DNA of 64,000 nt, from the NCBI GenBank assembly GCA_002197995.1, contig NGZR01000002.1, forward strand, positions 3,596,001-3,660,000, in the 5' to 3' direction. A model generated the notes under the pieces. The model was not told where the DNA came from. It was given only the letters and a program-made list of their open reading frames with translations, and did no database searches. This document shows positions 1 to 10,317 of this stretch, one piece after another. Position numbers and translations under genes: made by a program. Source of the stretch: Gaeumannomyces sp. JS-464. Lineage: Eukaryota > Ascomycota > Sordariomycetes > Magnaporthales > Magnaporthaceae. Each line of letters opens with the position of its first letter. Positions within the stretch are counted from its first letter, which is position 1.

Positions 1-125
1 TCATGGGCGTCATTGGGATCCTCTTCGTCTGCCAAGCCGTAGCCCGAGAAATGCTGGGCGGATTCCTCAACTGGTGGCTGCTGCTTATCCTTGCGTGCAT
101 CTTCGGCAGCCAGGCAAGAGGATTC
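1..125 (-). CDS. Possible internal exon of a gene running off the left edge
   Basis: On the minus strand a pyrimidine tract ending in CAG (rc of 126-140) looks like a good splice acceptor, and one frame stays open from 125 to the window edge. It encodes a hydrophilic acidic stretch that includes SSCLAAEDARKD and SGYGLADEEDPND. There is no recognisable domain. It could equally be chance, since only about 40 codons are visible. The real gene, if any, lies to the left. Confidence 0.25.
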
Positions 126-1092
126 CTGAAGGAGAGCGAAAAGCGTGATTCGATATTTTTGGTTCCGGGTTGGCTGTAATGTGGAAAGAGATGGAGGCAG
201 CCAGACAGGATCGGGAACTTGCATTGCAGCCCTATAGGGCCGGATGAATTGCTTATTTTGACCAACAGTCGGCGGCGGCCTTGTTTGTGTTGGACGGGGA
301 AACGAGGGTTGGTGAAATTGGCTAACGATTGGAATTCGCTTGCTTGCTTTTTTTTCTTTTTCTTTTTTTTTTTTTTTTTTGCTTTCTTTTCTGCGGGTTC
401 TTGGAGGAAGGGGCTACTATTAACCACATCCCCTTGTCCAGCGGGTAACATGTCGATAGATATCTAATCAAAGAAGGACGACGGGCTGCCAATAGTTGAC
501 ACCCACATACACCAGATAGACGGAGAGAGGGGCGCCGCGACCTTTTTACGTAGGAAGTTCATGATACGGGACAAGCGGAAGAGTTCAAATAAGCCTACGC
601 TGTTTGCCAATTTGGGTTTGGTTCAAGACACTTTTCACAGACTACCTAACAGGGACTGGTTCACGTAATTCAACATGCACTAAGGGTCAGTGCAGGAGAC
701 AAGTAGAGAGAAGCGAGTTCCGACAATTCAGGAAGGGGGCTACCTGACAATACATGAAGAATAGACGACCAGCGTAATGCCCAGTTTTGTTTAGACCGTA
801 TGTTTCTCTCTCGAGTCTTTTCCCTCATTCTTGTGTTTCTTCCAAATAGTTCACCTTCAAGAAAGATAAAACTCAAAGCAAGCAGCGACACACATCGATT
901 AAAACTGAGTGGTGTACATGGTAGAGAGAAGAGTAGAGAGCGTGAAGGGTGACAAACTCGTGGCAAGCCAACCAAAAGCAGCAATCAAGACTGACTGACC
1001 GACTGGGACGAAAGAGCAAAAGCATCAAATAGTAACAAGTTCTGCAAACTGAGTCTGGCAATCAAACAAGGGTTCTCCTGGAGTCTCTTCTT
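126..1092. other. Non-coding interval left of TIF5
   Basis: I see no gene here. The right part is the likely 3' untranslated region of TIF5. A T-rich run occupies about 349-380. Open frames (for example 219-467 on the plus strand) run through the T tract and have no protein-like composition. Confidence 0.6.
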
Positions 1093-2455
1093 CTACTCAT
1101 CGTCGGACTCCTCATCGGCCTCGGCGAGCCAAGTGAGGAAGGGCTCAGCAGCCTTGCGGACCTTTTTGGACGTAGCCAGGTCGACGTATTTCTTGCTGGC
1201 GCGAGTACCCCACTTGGTCACGACCTCTTCGGACACGAGGTCATGGTGGTAGTACAGCTGAAGGATCTTGACGACCTTGTCCAGCATCTCCGGGTGGTCC
1301 TTGCCGAGCTGCCCAATAAGCCTCTCGGTACCGCCGAGGAGAGCCTTCTCATGGCGCTCGGAGCTGACGATCTGAATTGGAGAGACGGGTGTCAGCCAGA
1401 AGCGATTCACAACAGAAAGAACACACCAGATCTTCACATACCTGCTTGAGCATGCCGGCACGCTTGGTGATCTGCGCGCAGATGTTCTCATTGAAGATGG
1501 TCTGGACAAGAACGAGAACGGTGCGGTGCTTGGTCTCGATGCCCAGCTCCTTGGCCTTCAGGTAGATGTCGAGGTCATCGACCTTGTCCACGCCGCCCTT
1601 CTCGTCGGCAGACTCCTGGATCCAGATGCCCAGCTGGTCGTACACGGTGTTTCCACCGCCCTCGCCATCCTCATCATCCTCATCGCCGCCCATGGACAGC
1701 TTCTGCTTGAACTCGCCGGGGAGCGACTGCTGGCGGGCCTTGACGGCCTCGGCACTCATGTCAACAGCCCACTCGTCCTCCTCGTTGTTATCGGCCTCCT
1801 TAGCAGGAAGAGTCTGAGCCTCGGCCTTGATCTTACGGGTCAGGGCGTCATCATCGTCACTAGCTTCGGCGGCCTTATCGCCGTTCTTGTCACCGTTCTC
1901 CTTGCCAGAGCCGTCGGGAGAGTTCTCCTCGGCGCTGTTATCACCGTCCTTGGCGGTCCCGTTCTGCTTGGCTTTACGGGCGGCCTTGCGCTCGGCTTTG
2001 TCCTTCTTGGTCTTCTTGGGCGTCTGCTTGAGGATGAAGCCGCTCAGCTTCAGGCGCAGGTCGACGTCAGAGCGGACGCCGCAGGCCTTGCAGTCCAGGA
2101 TGATGTGGCCATCCTTGATGTTGACCTCGGTCTCGGGGTTCTTGCACTTTTTGCAGAGAACAAACTTGTTGATGAAACCGTCGAGGTGGTCCTGGAGCTT
2201 TGCGGCATCGTGGGCGCCGTTGATGATCCAGCGGTCATCGGCAGGGTCGAGGTTGGTCTGGGCACCGAGCTCGAAGCCAAAGTACTTGATGAGGTAGCTT
2301 CCAGGACGGGCGAGCTGCTGAGCAACGTTGCTCAGGTTGACGACAACGGTCTTGATGCCGTTGCCCTTGCCCTCGATCTTGGTCTGGAGACGCTCCATCT
2401 TGTAGCGATAGAAGACGTCGGTGACATCGCGGCGGACGTTGATATGGGCAGCCAT
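1093..2455 (-). CDS. TIF5: Translation initiation factor eIF5 (GTPase-activating protein for eIF2)
   Basis: Two exons, 2455..1442 and 1371..1093, joined by a 70-nt GTATGT...CAG intron, give 430 residues, close to the usual eIF5 length. The N-terminal eIF5/eIF2-beta-like domain starts [20 protein letters not shown]. Its C2C2 zinc finger uses Cys101, Cys104, Cys122 and Cys125. A charged linker rich in Lys, Asp and Glu follows. The C-terminal W2/MIF4G-type HEAT domain (around [16 protein letters not shown]) ends in an acidic EADEESDDE tail. eIF5 stimulates GTP hydrolysis by eIF2 in the scanning 43S complex, and its W2 domain contacts eIF2-beta, eIF1 and eIF3. The start context is CAACCATGG. The frame reads cleanly. 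It is divergent from ADE5,7. Confidence 0.97.
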
Positions 2456-3859
2456 GGTTGCGGTTTGTGAAGGAACAGCAATGACACTGTGCGAGGCTGG
2501 TTGGAGAAGGGAGCAAGGCTTCTTTGTGTCGAGCGGCGGCGAACGAGGCGAGACAAGGAGGTCCGACAGGAGGATTTGAAGGCGAGCGAATCAGCTGGCT
2601 TGGCGAGACATGAACTTGCTGGCGCGGAGGGGGTCAGGAGTCGGGCGAGAGGGGCCGGGGGTTAGTAGTGAAGCGGACGTTGCGTCAACATAGGGGACAG
2701 GTGTCGGCGGTGCGGGATCAAAGGCATGAACGCAGGGCGGCGCTGTCCGGTTCAACCGTCGGAGAAGAGAGAAGGACTACAGGGTATCCGCGGTATGCGA
2801 AATGATTGCAGCTTGGGCGGCGAGTGTCTGAAGACGGCGATTTTGTCGTGCTGATACATAAACAGCTCCTGTCTTCCGGATACCGGCTCTTGATGAGGTT
2901 CCGATGGCGGAGATGCCGAGGGGAGGGGTGGTGGGCGGCGAGGAGGGCCGTCGGGCGATACTGGCAGTCCGATGCAGGGAAAGACTGGGTGGGCGAGGCG
3001 GCGTATGTACGAGCAGCCGGCTTGGTGGTCTTGTGCTTCGCTCTCTTTTGTGCTACCTCTGCTGGTTTGCTCTCTTCTTGCTTGGGGCTGGGCTGCAGTG
3101 CAGATTAGATGATGTTGTTTGCGAGGCGTGCTCTTGGGCTGAACGGACTGCACGGTCGGCCAGTCAGCAAACACTTGGGCGGATTCGGCCAGTTGGGAAT
3201 GGCGCTGTCGAGTGGCGGCAGGATCAAGCCCAGGGAGGCACAAGAAAAAAAATTGCTGTCTTTTTTCTCGATGGAGAAGGAATTTTAATGGGTTCAGGTT
3301 TACTTTTTGGTTTCTGTCGTTCCGTGGCGATGGCGGGAAGGCTGCCCTTAAAAACGCTGACTGACAGCTTTGTGGTTTGCGTTGGGGTTTGACTCGGGTT
3401 GCCTACTCAAGGCAGCAGGGGCTGGCGCAGGAGCGGCGCTTGGTGGAGCCCTCGTTGCGCATGTGGCCACAGGTGGGGCGACCCCTCCAAGATGTTGCAT
3501 CGTCGGAACGACGTCGAAGGTGCGCACGCCCCTCCTCAGAGGGGAACCGACTCGACAAAAGCGAAGAAGAAAAAAAAGCTCAACCCAAGTGAACGAGAGA
3601 AAAAAAAAAAATTTCCCAAGAGACTCAATATGGCCCAATCACAAGCTCATCGTCTCGGCTGGCCCCGCGCCAGAGCCTCCCTCCCACTCCCAGCCTCGAG
3701 CAAATTTGGACCTAGCTTGCGCTTCTCACACAAAGCCTGGCCTGCATGAGAATGCATTGAATACAATCTCTCGCCGGCCGTATTCCCCTCTCACTGACTT
3801 GGTTCTCGTCGCCCCCTCCACGTCCTCCGTGCTGTCCCGCTGCTTGAACCCTCGCAGGG
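2456..3859. promoter_or_regulatory. Divergent promoter region between TIF5 and ADE5,7
   Basis: About 1.4 kb separates the two start codons, so both promoters and 5' leaders lie here. The last 80 bases before the ADE5,7 ATG are strongly pyrimidine-rich, as in many fungal leaders. A-rich runs occur near 3566-3578 and 3600-3612. The open frame at 2752-3243 on the minus strand has no conserved features and I regard it as leader sequence. I cannot place a TATA box with confidence. Confidence 0.6.
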
Positions 3860-6229
3860 ATGGCGTCTCTCCGCGTCCTGCTCATCGGCAATGGCGGCCG
3901 AGAGCATGCGCTGGCGTGGAAGCTGAGCCAGTCGCCGCGCGTCGAGTCTATCATTGTCGTGCCTGGCAACGGCGGCACCGCTTCGCTGCCCAAGGTCTCC
4001 AACAACACGACTGTCTCGGCCGAGGACTTTGACGGGCTCGTGGCCCTTGCCCGCGCCTCCAACGTCAACCTCGTCGTCCCCGGCCCCGAGGCCCCGCTTG
4101 TCGATGGCGTCGAGGCCTACTTCCGCCGCGCCGGCATCGCCTGCTTCGGCCCTTCGCAGGACGCCGCACGCATGGAGGGCAGCAAAACCTACTCCAAGGA
4201 CTTCATGAAGCGCCACGACATCCCGACGGCCGCCTACGAGAACTTCTCGGACCATGCCGCCGCCTCGGCCTACGTGAAGAAGGTCGGCCACAACGTCGTC
4301 ATCAAAGCGACTGGCCTCGCCGCCGGCAAGGGTGTCATCATCCCTGGGACCCCCGACGAGGCCCAGGATGCGTTGAAGCAGATCATGGTGGACAAGGCTT
4401 TTGGCGCCGCTGGCGACGAAGTCGTTGTTGAAGAGTTCCTTGAGGGCGACGAGCTCAGCATCCTCTCCTTCTGCGATGGCTACACGATCCGCTCTCTGCC
4501 TCCAGCGCAGGACCATAAGCGCATCTTCGACGGCGATCAGGGCCCCAACACTGGCGGCATGGGTTGCTACGCCCCGACCAACATTGCCACCCCGGAACTC
4601 ATCGCCCGCATAGAGCGTGAGGTCCTGCAGCCCACCATCGACGGCATGCGCAGGGACCGCTGCCCGTTCCGTGGCATGCTTTTCACTGGCCTCATGATCA
4701 CCCCCAATGGGCCCAAGGTGCTCGAGTACAACGTCCGCTTTGGCGACCCCGAGACCCAGACCCTCCTGCCTCTGCTCTCGGCCGACACCGATCTGGCCGA
4801 GATTATGATTGCATGCGCTGAGGGCTGGCTGGATCAGGTCACCATCAAGATTGAGCCCAAGTTTAGTGCCACCGTTGTCGTCGCGGCTGGCGGGTACCCA
4901 AACAGCTACGCCAAGGGCACTCCAATGGCCGTCGGGCAACCTCCAGAGGGCGTCAACATTTTCCACGCCGGCACCAAGTTGGCCCAGGGTGGACAGTTGC
5001 AAACCTCGGGCGGGCGCGTCATCGCCGCCAACGCCACAGCCGACTCGCTTGAGGCGGCGGTCCAGAAGGCCTATAGCAACGGCGTTCCCTTGATTTCCTT
5101 CGAGGGTATGTTTTTCCGAAAGGACATTGCACACCGCGCCTTCAGGAACAAGGACCAGAAGCAGTCAGCAAAGGAGTCGCTCTCGTACGCGCAGGCTGGT
5201 GTCAGTATTGATGCGGGCAACGAGCTGGTCGACCGTATCAAGAAGGCTGTTGCCACGACGGCGCGGCCTGGCGCCGACGCCGAGATTGGCGGCTTCGGAG
5301 GCGAGGTGGACCTGTCGCGGGCGGGCTATGCCGGCGCGCCGATCCTGGTCGGCGCCATCGATGGCGTGGGCACCAAGCTCAAGATTGCTCAGGCGGCGTC
5401 AAGGCACGACACCGTCGGTATCGATCTGGTGGCCATGAACGTCAACGACCTGGTGGTGCAGGGCGCCGAGCCTGTCATGTTCCTTGACTACTATGGCTGC
5501 AGCCAACTAGACGTCGCCATGGCAGCTTCGTTCGTCGAGGGCGTTGCCGAGGGCTGCCGACGCTCTGGCTGTGCCCTCGTGGGCGGCGAGACGGCCGAGA
5601 TGCCGGGCATGTACCAAGCTGGTGACTACGATGTCGCGGGCGCCGCCGTGGGCATTATGAAGGCCTCGGAGCGCCTGCCGCGCAAAGACGCCATGGTTTC
5701 CGGTGATGTCGTGCTCGGCCTGGCCTCTGACGGAGTACACTCTAACGGCTTCTCGCTGGTGCGCCGCATCGTCGAGAAGTCCGGGCTCTCGTACTCGGAC
5801 CCATGCCCGTGGGAGGCGGACGCCCGGTCTATTGCCGAAAGTCTCCTGACCCCGACCCGCATCTACGTCAAGTCGCTGCTGTCGGCCATCGCAGCCGGCA
5901 ACGGTGGCATCAAGGGCCTAGCGCATATCACGGGCGGCGGCCTGACTGAGAACGTGCCCCGCATGCTGCCGGCGCACCTGGCGGCCGAGATTGACGTGGC
6001 CTCCTTCACCGTCCCGCCCGTGTTCGCGTGGCTCAGGGCTGCAGGCAACGTGGTGCCCGCTGAGATGGCGCGCACCTTCAACAACGGTATCGGCATGGCC
6101 ATCGTTGTGGACTCGGCGAGTGCAGCATCCGTGGCCAGCTCCCTGCAGGCCCAGGAGAGACTGTCTTCCGCATTGGTCAGCTCGTCTTCCGGCCAGCTGG
6201 CGGAGAGGGCTGCCAACTGCTTAACCTGA
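3860..6229 (+). CDS. ADE5,7: Bifunctional GAR synthetase / AIR synthetase (purine biosynthesis)
   Basis: An intronless 789-codon reading frame, the usual size for the fungal fusion enzyme. Residues 1 to about 430 are phosphoribosylamine-glycine ligase: the start contains [16 protein letters not shown], the ATP-grasp domain follows, and the metal site includes VRFGDPETQ. Residues from about 445 to the end are phosphoribosylformylglycinamidine cyclo-ligase, with [14 protein letters not shown] and [20 protein letters not shown]. The protein catalyses steps 2 and 5 of de novo IMP synthesis in the cytosol. The frame is unbroken and strongly GC-biased at third positions. The ATG follows a pyrimidine-rich leader. 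Fungal symbols vary (Ade5,7 in budding yeast, Ade1 in fission yeast). Confidence 0.97.
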   Translation: MASLRVLLIGNGGREHALAWKLSQSPRVESIIVVPGNGGTASLPKVSNNTTVSAEDFDGLVALARASNVNLVVPGPEAPLVDGVEAYFRRAGIACFGPSQDAARMEGSKTYSKDFMKRHDIPTAAYENFSDHAAASAYVKKVGHNVVIKATGLAAGKGVIIPGTPDEAQDALKQIMVDKAFGAAGDEVVVEEFLEGDELSILSFCDGYTIRSLPPAQDHKRIFDGDQGPNTGGMGCYAPTNIATPELIARIEREVLQPTIDGMRRDRCPFRGMLFTGLMITPNGPKVLEYNVRFGDPETQTLLPLLSADTDLAEIMIACAEGWLDQVTIKIEPKFSATVVVAAGGYPNSYAKGTPMAVGQPPEGVNIFHAGTKLAQGGQLQTSGGRVIAANATADSLEAAVQKAYSNGVPLISFEGMFFRKDIAHRAFRNKDQKQSAKESLSYAQAGVSIDAGNELVDRIKKAVATTARPGADAEIGGFGGEVDLSRAGYAGAPILVGAIDGVGTKLKIAQAASRHDTVGIDLVAMNVNDLVVQGAEPVMFLDYYGCSQLDVAMAASFVEGVAEGCRRSGCALVGGETAEMPGMYQAGDYDVAGAAVGIMKASERLPRKDAMVSGDVVLGLASDGVHSNGFSLVRRIVEKSGLSYSDPCPWEADARSIAESLLTPTRIYVKSLLSAIAAGNGGIKGLAHITGGGLTENVPRMLPAHLAAEIDVASFTVPPVFAWLRAAGNVVPAEMARTFNNGIGMAIVVDSASAASVASSLQAQERLSSALVSSSSGQLAERAANCLT

Positions 6230-6757
6230 ACGCCTGGGCAGTCTAAGAACTCGCAAGGCTATCTATCGTTGTGGGTGGGGTTTTTGCATGCTTTTTGGGT
6301 TTCTGGGTTGGTTGGGTTGGTCTGCGTAGACATTTCTGGCTGGTGATATTCATCACTGTGCATACGGTTGGAGTTGGTTCGAGCATAGAAAAAGTTTGAT
6401 GATTTTTTTTTCTTTGTTAAAGCCTATCAGGCACTTTTCAAGTTGACTTATCAAAATCGATGCCGATCCTCCTGATGGAGAGTTCGAGGGGAGGATGGAT
6501 ATCGGTCCAATCTTGATTCCTACTCGCATATCTTCTGTTCCCCCAGTCCGACACGTCTTGCCAGCGGCTTCCTGCAGAGAGCGACCCTGGCCCAATGGTG
6601 ATGCAGAGGTGGTTGCCAACAATCATCTTGGGCATTGGCGAACCACGATTCCAGGACATATCAAACACGGCAAGCGGAACCACGTGGCCAGAGATTTGTT
6701 GGGCATGCAGGCAGGCGGCTTACCCCCAGACTTTTGCCCGTCAGCAAAGGCTACTTA
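6230..6757. other. Convergent 3' region between ADE5,7 and the P450
   Basis: I see no gene here. A T-rich patch with tandem GGTTGGGTTGGT lies at about 6300-6325, and a T run near 6403-6415 is typical of a 3' end. The P450 stop codon begins the next gene on the opposite strand. Confidence 0.5.
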
Positions 6758-8636
6758 CTACTGGGCGCAGTCCTCGAGGGGGATGAAGCGCAATAGGCAC
6801 CTCTGCCCTGCGGGCCGCGACGAGATCAGTTGGTCTGACATGGCCATGGACTCGGGCGTCATGCAGGGGTCCGGGACGGTCGAGAAGCGCGAGTAGACGT
6901 CCCTGAGCAGCAGCTTCATCTCTGCCAACGCCAGGCTGTGTTGAGAAAAGGGGTACACGTTAGGCAGAGGGTTTTTTTTTTTTTTCCTTTTTTGCTCCCC
7001 TTTTTGTCACGCCAGTCTATAGCCACCGGTTATTGCCACTTACTGTTTTCCAACGCAGCCCCTGCCGCCGTTTGAAAAAGCAAACATGTGGCGCTTGCGG
7101 GCGGCGTCGCCCTCGGCTGGAGCCAGCGGTCCGGCTTAAAGGTTTCCGGGTTGGGGAAGACGTCGCGGTTGACGCGGTGGACCGAGTAGGCCTGGCAGCT
7201 GACGATGGTACCCCCGGGCGCAAAGTAGCCGTCGATGGTGCGGCCGCCGGCGGGGACGTAGCGCGGCAGCGACATTGGGATGGCGGGGAAGCAGCGCAGG
7301 CCCTCGTGGACGACGGCGTCGAGGAAGGGGAGCTTGTCGAACGGCGCCGCCTCCCCGTCCCGCCCGTCGGGGAGGGCGGGGCGCGCCGCCCTGAGCTCGG
7401 CCTGCAGGCGCCGCTGGAAGGCGAGGGACGAGGGCAGCGAGAGCTGGTACATGAGGAAGCACAGCGCGTCGCCGGTCGTGTCAATGCCGGCGACCATGTG
7501 GTCGCAGCACTCGGCCGCGATGTCCATCTGCCCCAGGTCGCCGCCCTCCTTCTTGTCGTGCATGCGGCTGAGCAGTGTGAAGGCCGACGCCTCGGCCCGG
7601 GCGCTCGTCTCGAGCACGAACCGGTCGGCTAGGGGCGTCTGGCGCGGCCTGGCCACGAGCGCCACGGCCCCGGCCCACAACGGCGTGCAGGGTCGGGCTG
7701 TAGTACTTGACGAGGCGGTTCTGCAGGCTGTCGTCGAACGTCACCTCGCGCATCACCTCCTCGTCCTGCTTGCTGCCCAGCGAGCTCGCGCCGAAGGGGT
7801 GGAAAAGATGGTGGGTCACGCAGTCGAACGCATACGAGTGGAGTGCTGTGTTGTTGTTGGTTGAGCTTTAGATTTCCGGATTTATTTGCAACGCATCAAC
7901 CTAACCTGAACGCTGTGCTGTGCTGTGATACGGCAGCTGGGCAAGGAAGACGACAGCCGATAGACAAACATACCGATCTATTGTACATCAGCGAATCGGA
8001 ATCTCGTTCCAGGACGGCGGGAGACGATACTTACATAAAGATCAAGACTTCTGCCCACAGAAGCGTGGCACAGCTCTGTAAACTTCCGGGCGCGTTCCTG
8101 GATGCCGCTGAGGGCGGGCTGGCGCATCACGTTGCTGTTGGCATATCTGTCCGCCAAGACTCTCTTCTTCCTGGCGTGCTATATAAAAAGCGAGCGCCGC
8201 TTGTAAGCCCCATTTTTTTTTTTGCTCACTGGACTTTGTGCTTCAGCAAGTTTTAAAGCGGAGCCCCAGCCTTACATCCTCCTTGTTCAGCGTCGAGAAC
8301 ATGGTCCTCCTGCCGTACACGGTAAACAGGTTGTAAAACTCGGTCTTGTCGTAGCCGCTGCCGCCGGAGCAGTAAATCTCGCGCACGGCGTCGGCCGACG
8401 CGAAGGCCAGCTCGTTGGGGCCGAGGCGCACGACGGGGCCGTGCCGGAGGTGCAGGCGGTGGATGTAGCGCGTCCGGCCGGCGCGGAGCTCGTGCCACTT
8501 GAGCACCGCGCCCATGAAGAGCGAGTACCACGGGCCCGGCACCCGCCGGAGCTCCGAGAAGAGCAGCTGGCGCGCGACGTAGGCGGCGCACACGAGGACG
8601 AGCGCCGCGGCGGAGGGCGGGCGAGAGGAGGGCCAT
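6758..8636 (-). CDS. Cytochrome P450 monooxygenase, frame broken three times
   Basis: Four exons, 8636..8276, 8178..8031, 7845..7044 and 6935..6758, give 495 codons once one extra base near 8600, one extra near 7683 and one missing near 7120 are allowed for. An N-terminal hydrophobic anchor (AAALVLVCAAY) precedes RRVPGPW. The I-helix is VAGIDTTGDAL, the ExxR is EGLR, the PERF-like motif is FKPDRW and the heme loop is FSNGGRGCVG. It should be an ER-bound heme-thiolate oxidase; the substrate is unknown and there are no biosynthetic partners nearby. Intron 1 begins GTAAGG, intron 2 GTATCG and intron 3 GTAAGT. All hallmark motifs survive in one frame or another. That fits sequencing errors better than an old pseudogene, but a recent pseudogene cannot be excluded. 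Confidence 0.85.
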
Positions 8637-9124
8637 GACGGGTTGGGTTTAGGGTCGGTTGCCTACGTACCTACCTAGGTGGGTATCTGGGAGGGTTTAT
8701 GTTCAAGAAGGTCGGCATGCAAAGACAGCGGGAGATACAAAGATAGAGGTGTGTCAAGTGAGCAGCTATATAAAGGTATTTATATGTACCTATCCAGTCA
8801 GTGGGGTTAGTCACAAGACCGTCTGGGTACTTTTGCCTATTGAAAGCTAGTCGGGTTGGTGTTAGCTAGGTTGGACGTTATCAAAGTGGAGATGCGGGTG
8901 TGTATTTGCCCGCTGTCAACCATTCCAATCACCCCGATACCGGGGACGAGGGGTTGCCAGGCCAGGTGATTTGTGGTGATTTGGGACAGTCCCTCCCAAC
9001 GAGACGGGCACTTTCACGGCCAGCCTAGAGCCGTTTGGGACCGTGATGTTCACAAACTCCTACTCCTTAAGTATAAAAACACATTGTACACGACCCACTG
9101 CCTGCAGCAACCCCATTTCAACCC
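8637..9124. other. Upstream region of the P450
   Basis: I see no gene here. This interval holds the P450 promoter on the minus strand and the 3' side of the small Cys-rich gene. It includes repeats of CCTACGTACCTACCTAGG type near 8660-8685. No ORF has protein-like features. Confidence 0.5.
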
Positions 9125-9485
9125 TCACAGCTCGCCCTTCTTGACCTCCTCCTTCTTGGCCTCGCTCCCGGGCTTGCTGCCCCCGCCCAGCAGGCTCCCG
9201 AGCCAGGCGGCGCCGGGGATGGAGACCTTGGCGGCAGGGGGGTACTCCTTGCCGTCGACCGTCACCTTTGGCTCGCAGGTGCACCAGTCCTCCTCCTTGA
9301 CGCCCGAGAGGGCGGCAGGGATGTGCGAACCGCACCCGCGCCACGACTTTTTGGCTGTGGATCTTGTGTGTTAGTCCTACGCAGGAGCAGGGAGAGGGAT
9401 AAAAGGCACGGATAAAACAGGAAAAGAAGGAAAAAAAAAAAAAAAAAAACCTACAGCAGGTGCCACAGGTCGCGCTGAAACACAT
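9125..9485 (-). CDS. Small conserved fungal Cys-rich protein, 86 residues
   Basis: Two exons, 9485..9455 (31 nt) and 9354..9125, joined by a 100-nt intron (GTAGGT...CACAG) that contains a long T run on the coding strand. The product starts MCFSATCGTCSKKSWRGCGS, continues with EEDWCTCEPKVTVDGKEYPP, and ends in a Lys/Glu-rich tail (KKEEVKKGEL). Cysteines are at 2, 7, 10, 18, 35 and 37, in CxxC and CxC arrangements that could bind metal. I recall small proteins of this pattern (Cys-rich start, KxxWxGCGxHI, WCTC) as widespread in ascomycetes without an assigned function. There is no signal peptide. The frame is intact. The gene is too short and too split to stand out in a plain ORF scan. Confidence 0.8.
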
Positions 9486-10317
9486 TTTGCGGGATGTATA
9501 TGGATACTAAGTAACTGATGGTATTGTATGTGAGGGTGGCTTTGGCAGGCAGGTAATGAATGATGCTGCTTTTGATGTCGCTTGGTTCAATGGTGCACAC
9601 GAGATTCGCGCAAAGTGGGAGTCCCAGACCCTCCACTCTTATAGGACTGCTGGCCCAAGAACCAACCCATCCATTTGCTTCTTCACTCACGCCTCCTCGG
9701 GCAAGAACAACCATGAAAACCCCGTCGGCGACCAGAGACTTTGAGACCACAGCCTCGAAGGGAGCCCGAGTGGCGAGACCGGGGCTGCGCGGGTGCGGGG
9801 AACACCGAAAGTTGAGGGGGCCCTGGATCGCCGAGTTGGGCCACACTGGACCCCTATCCAAGCCCGCTGAATCGCCGACTCCATGCTGTGTCGCGCGTCG
9901 GAAACGTCATTCTTGCACGTGTCTGCATCCGTCCGTCTGTCAAAGTCGGTGCTACCGCAGCCTTTTAGGTGCCCAGGGTTTCCATTGGCGGCCCAGGAAT
10001 TCCATGCGTCGCACTGATCTATGTGGTGTAGCTAGCAAAGCGCTCTCCCAAACAAGATGCCGTTTCCAAGACTCGAAATCAAACCAGGGAGAAGAAAGAA
10101 GAATAGGAGTGCATAAACCCGCGGTCCAGCCCAGAAATTTTCATCCTGTAGGTATTGTTTTTCTTCCCACCTGCACCAAAGTTCAGTGGCGGCGGTATCT
10201 AAAGAGGTCGGGCGTGCCGGCGGCGAAAACGAAAACAGGTCAAAGGGGCAAACAGGATTTGGATCGTTAAACTTTCCATCATGACTTCTTTCCTCCTTCT
10301 ATGCTTCGTCTCTCCTT
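9486..10317. other. Intergenic region between the Cys-rich gene and the kinase
   Basis: I see no gene here. Both flanking genes are on the minus strand, so this is the Cys-rich gene promoter plus the kinase 3' region. The plus-strand open frame at 9560-10270 has erratic composition and no recognisable motif. Confidence 0.5.

Noticed and set aside
1526..2470. 314-codon plus-strand ORF opposite TIF5
   Set aside because: It is antisense to the well-supported eIF5 exon. Its Val/Leu/Gly composition is what antisense reading of GC-rich codons produces.
2752..3243. 163-codon minus-strand ORF upstream of TIF5
   Set aside because: It has irregular composition and no motif. It lies in the TIF5 leader and promoter.
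3791..5134. 447-codon minus-strand ORF opposite ADE5,7
   Set aside because: It is a shadow of a strongly codon-biased gene and has no recognisable domain.
6758..10317. Secondary-metabolite gene cluster around the P450
   Set aside because: No polyketide or peptide synthase, terpene synthase, prenyltransferase or cluster regulator is adjacent.
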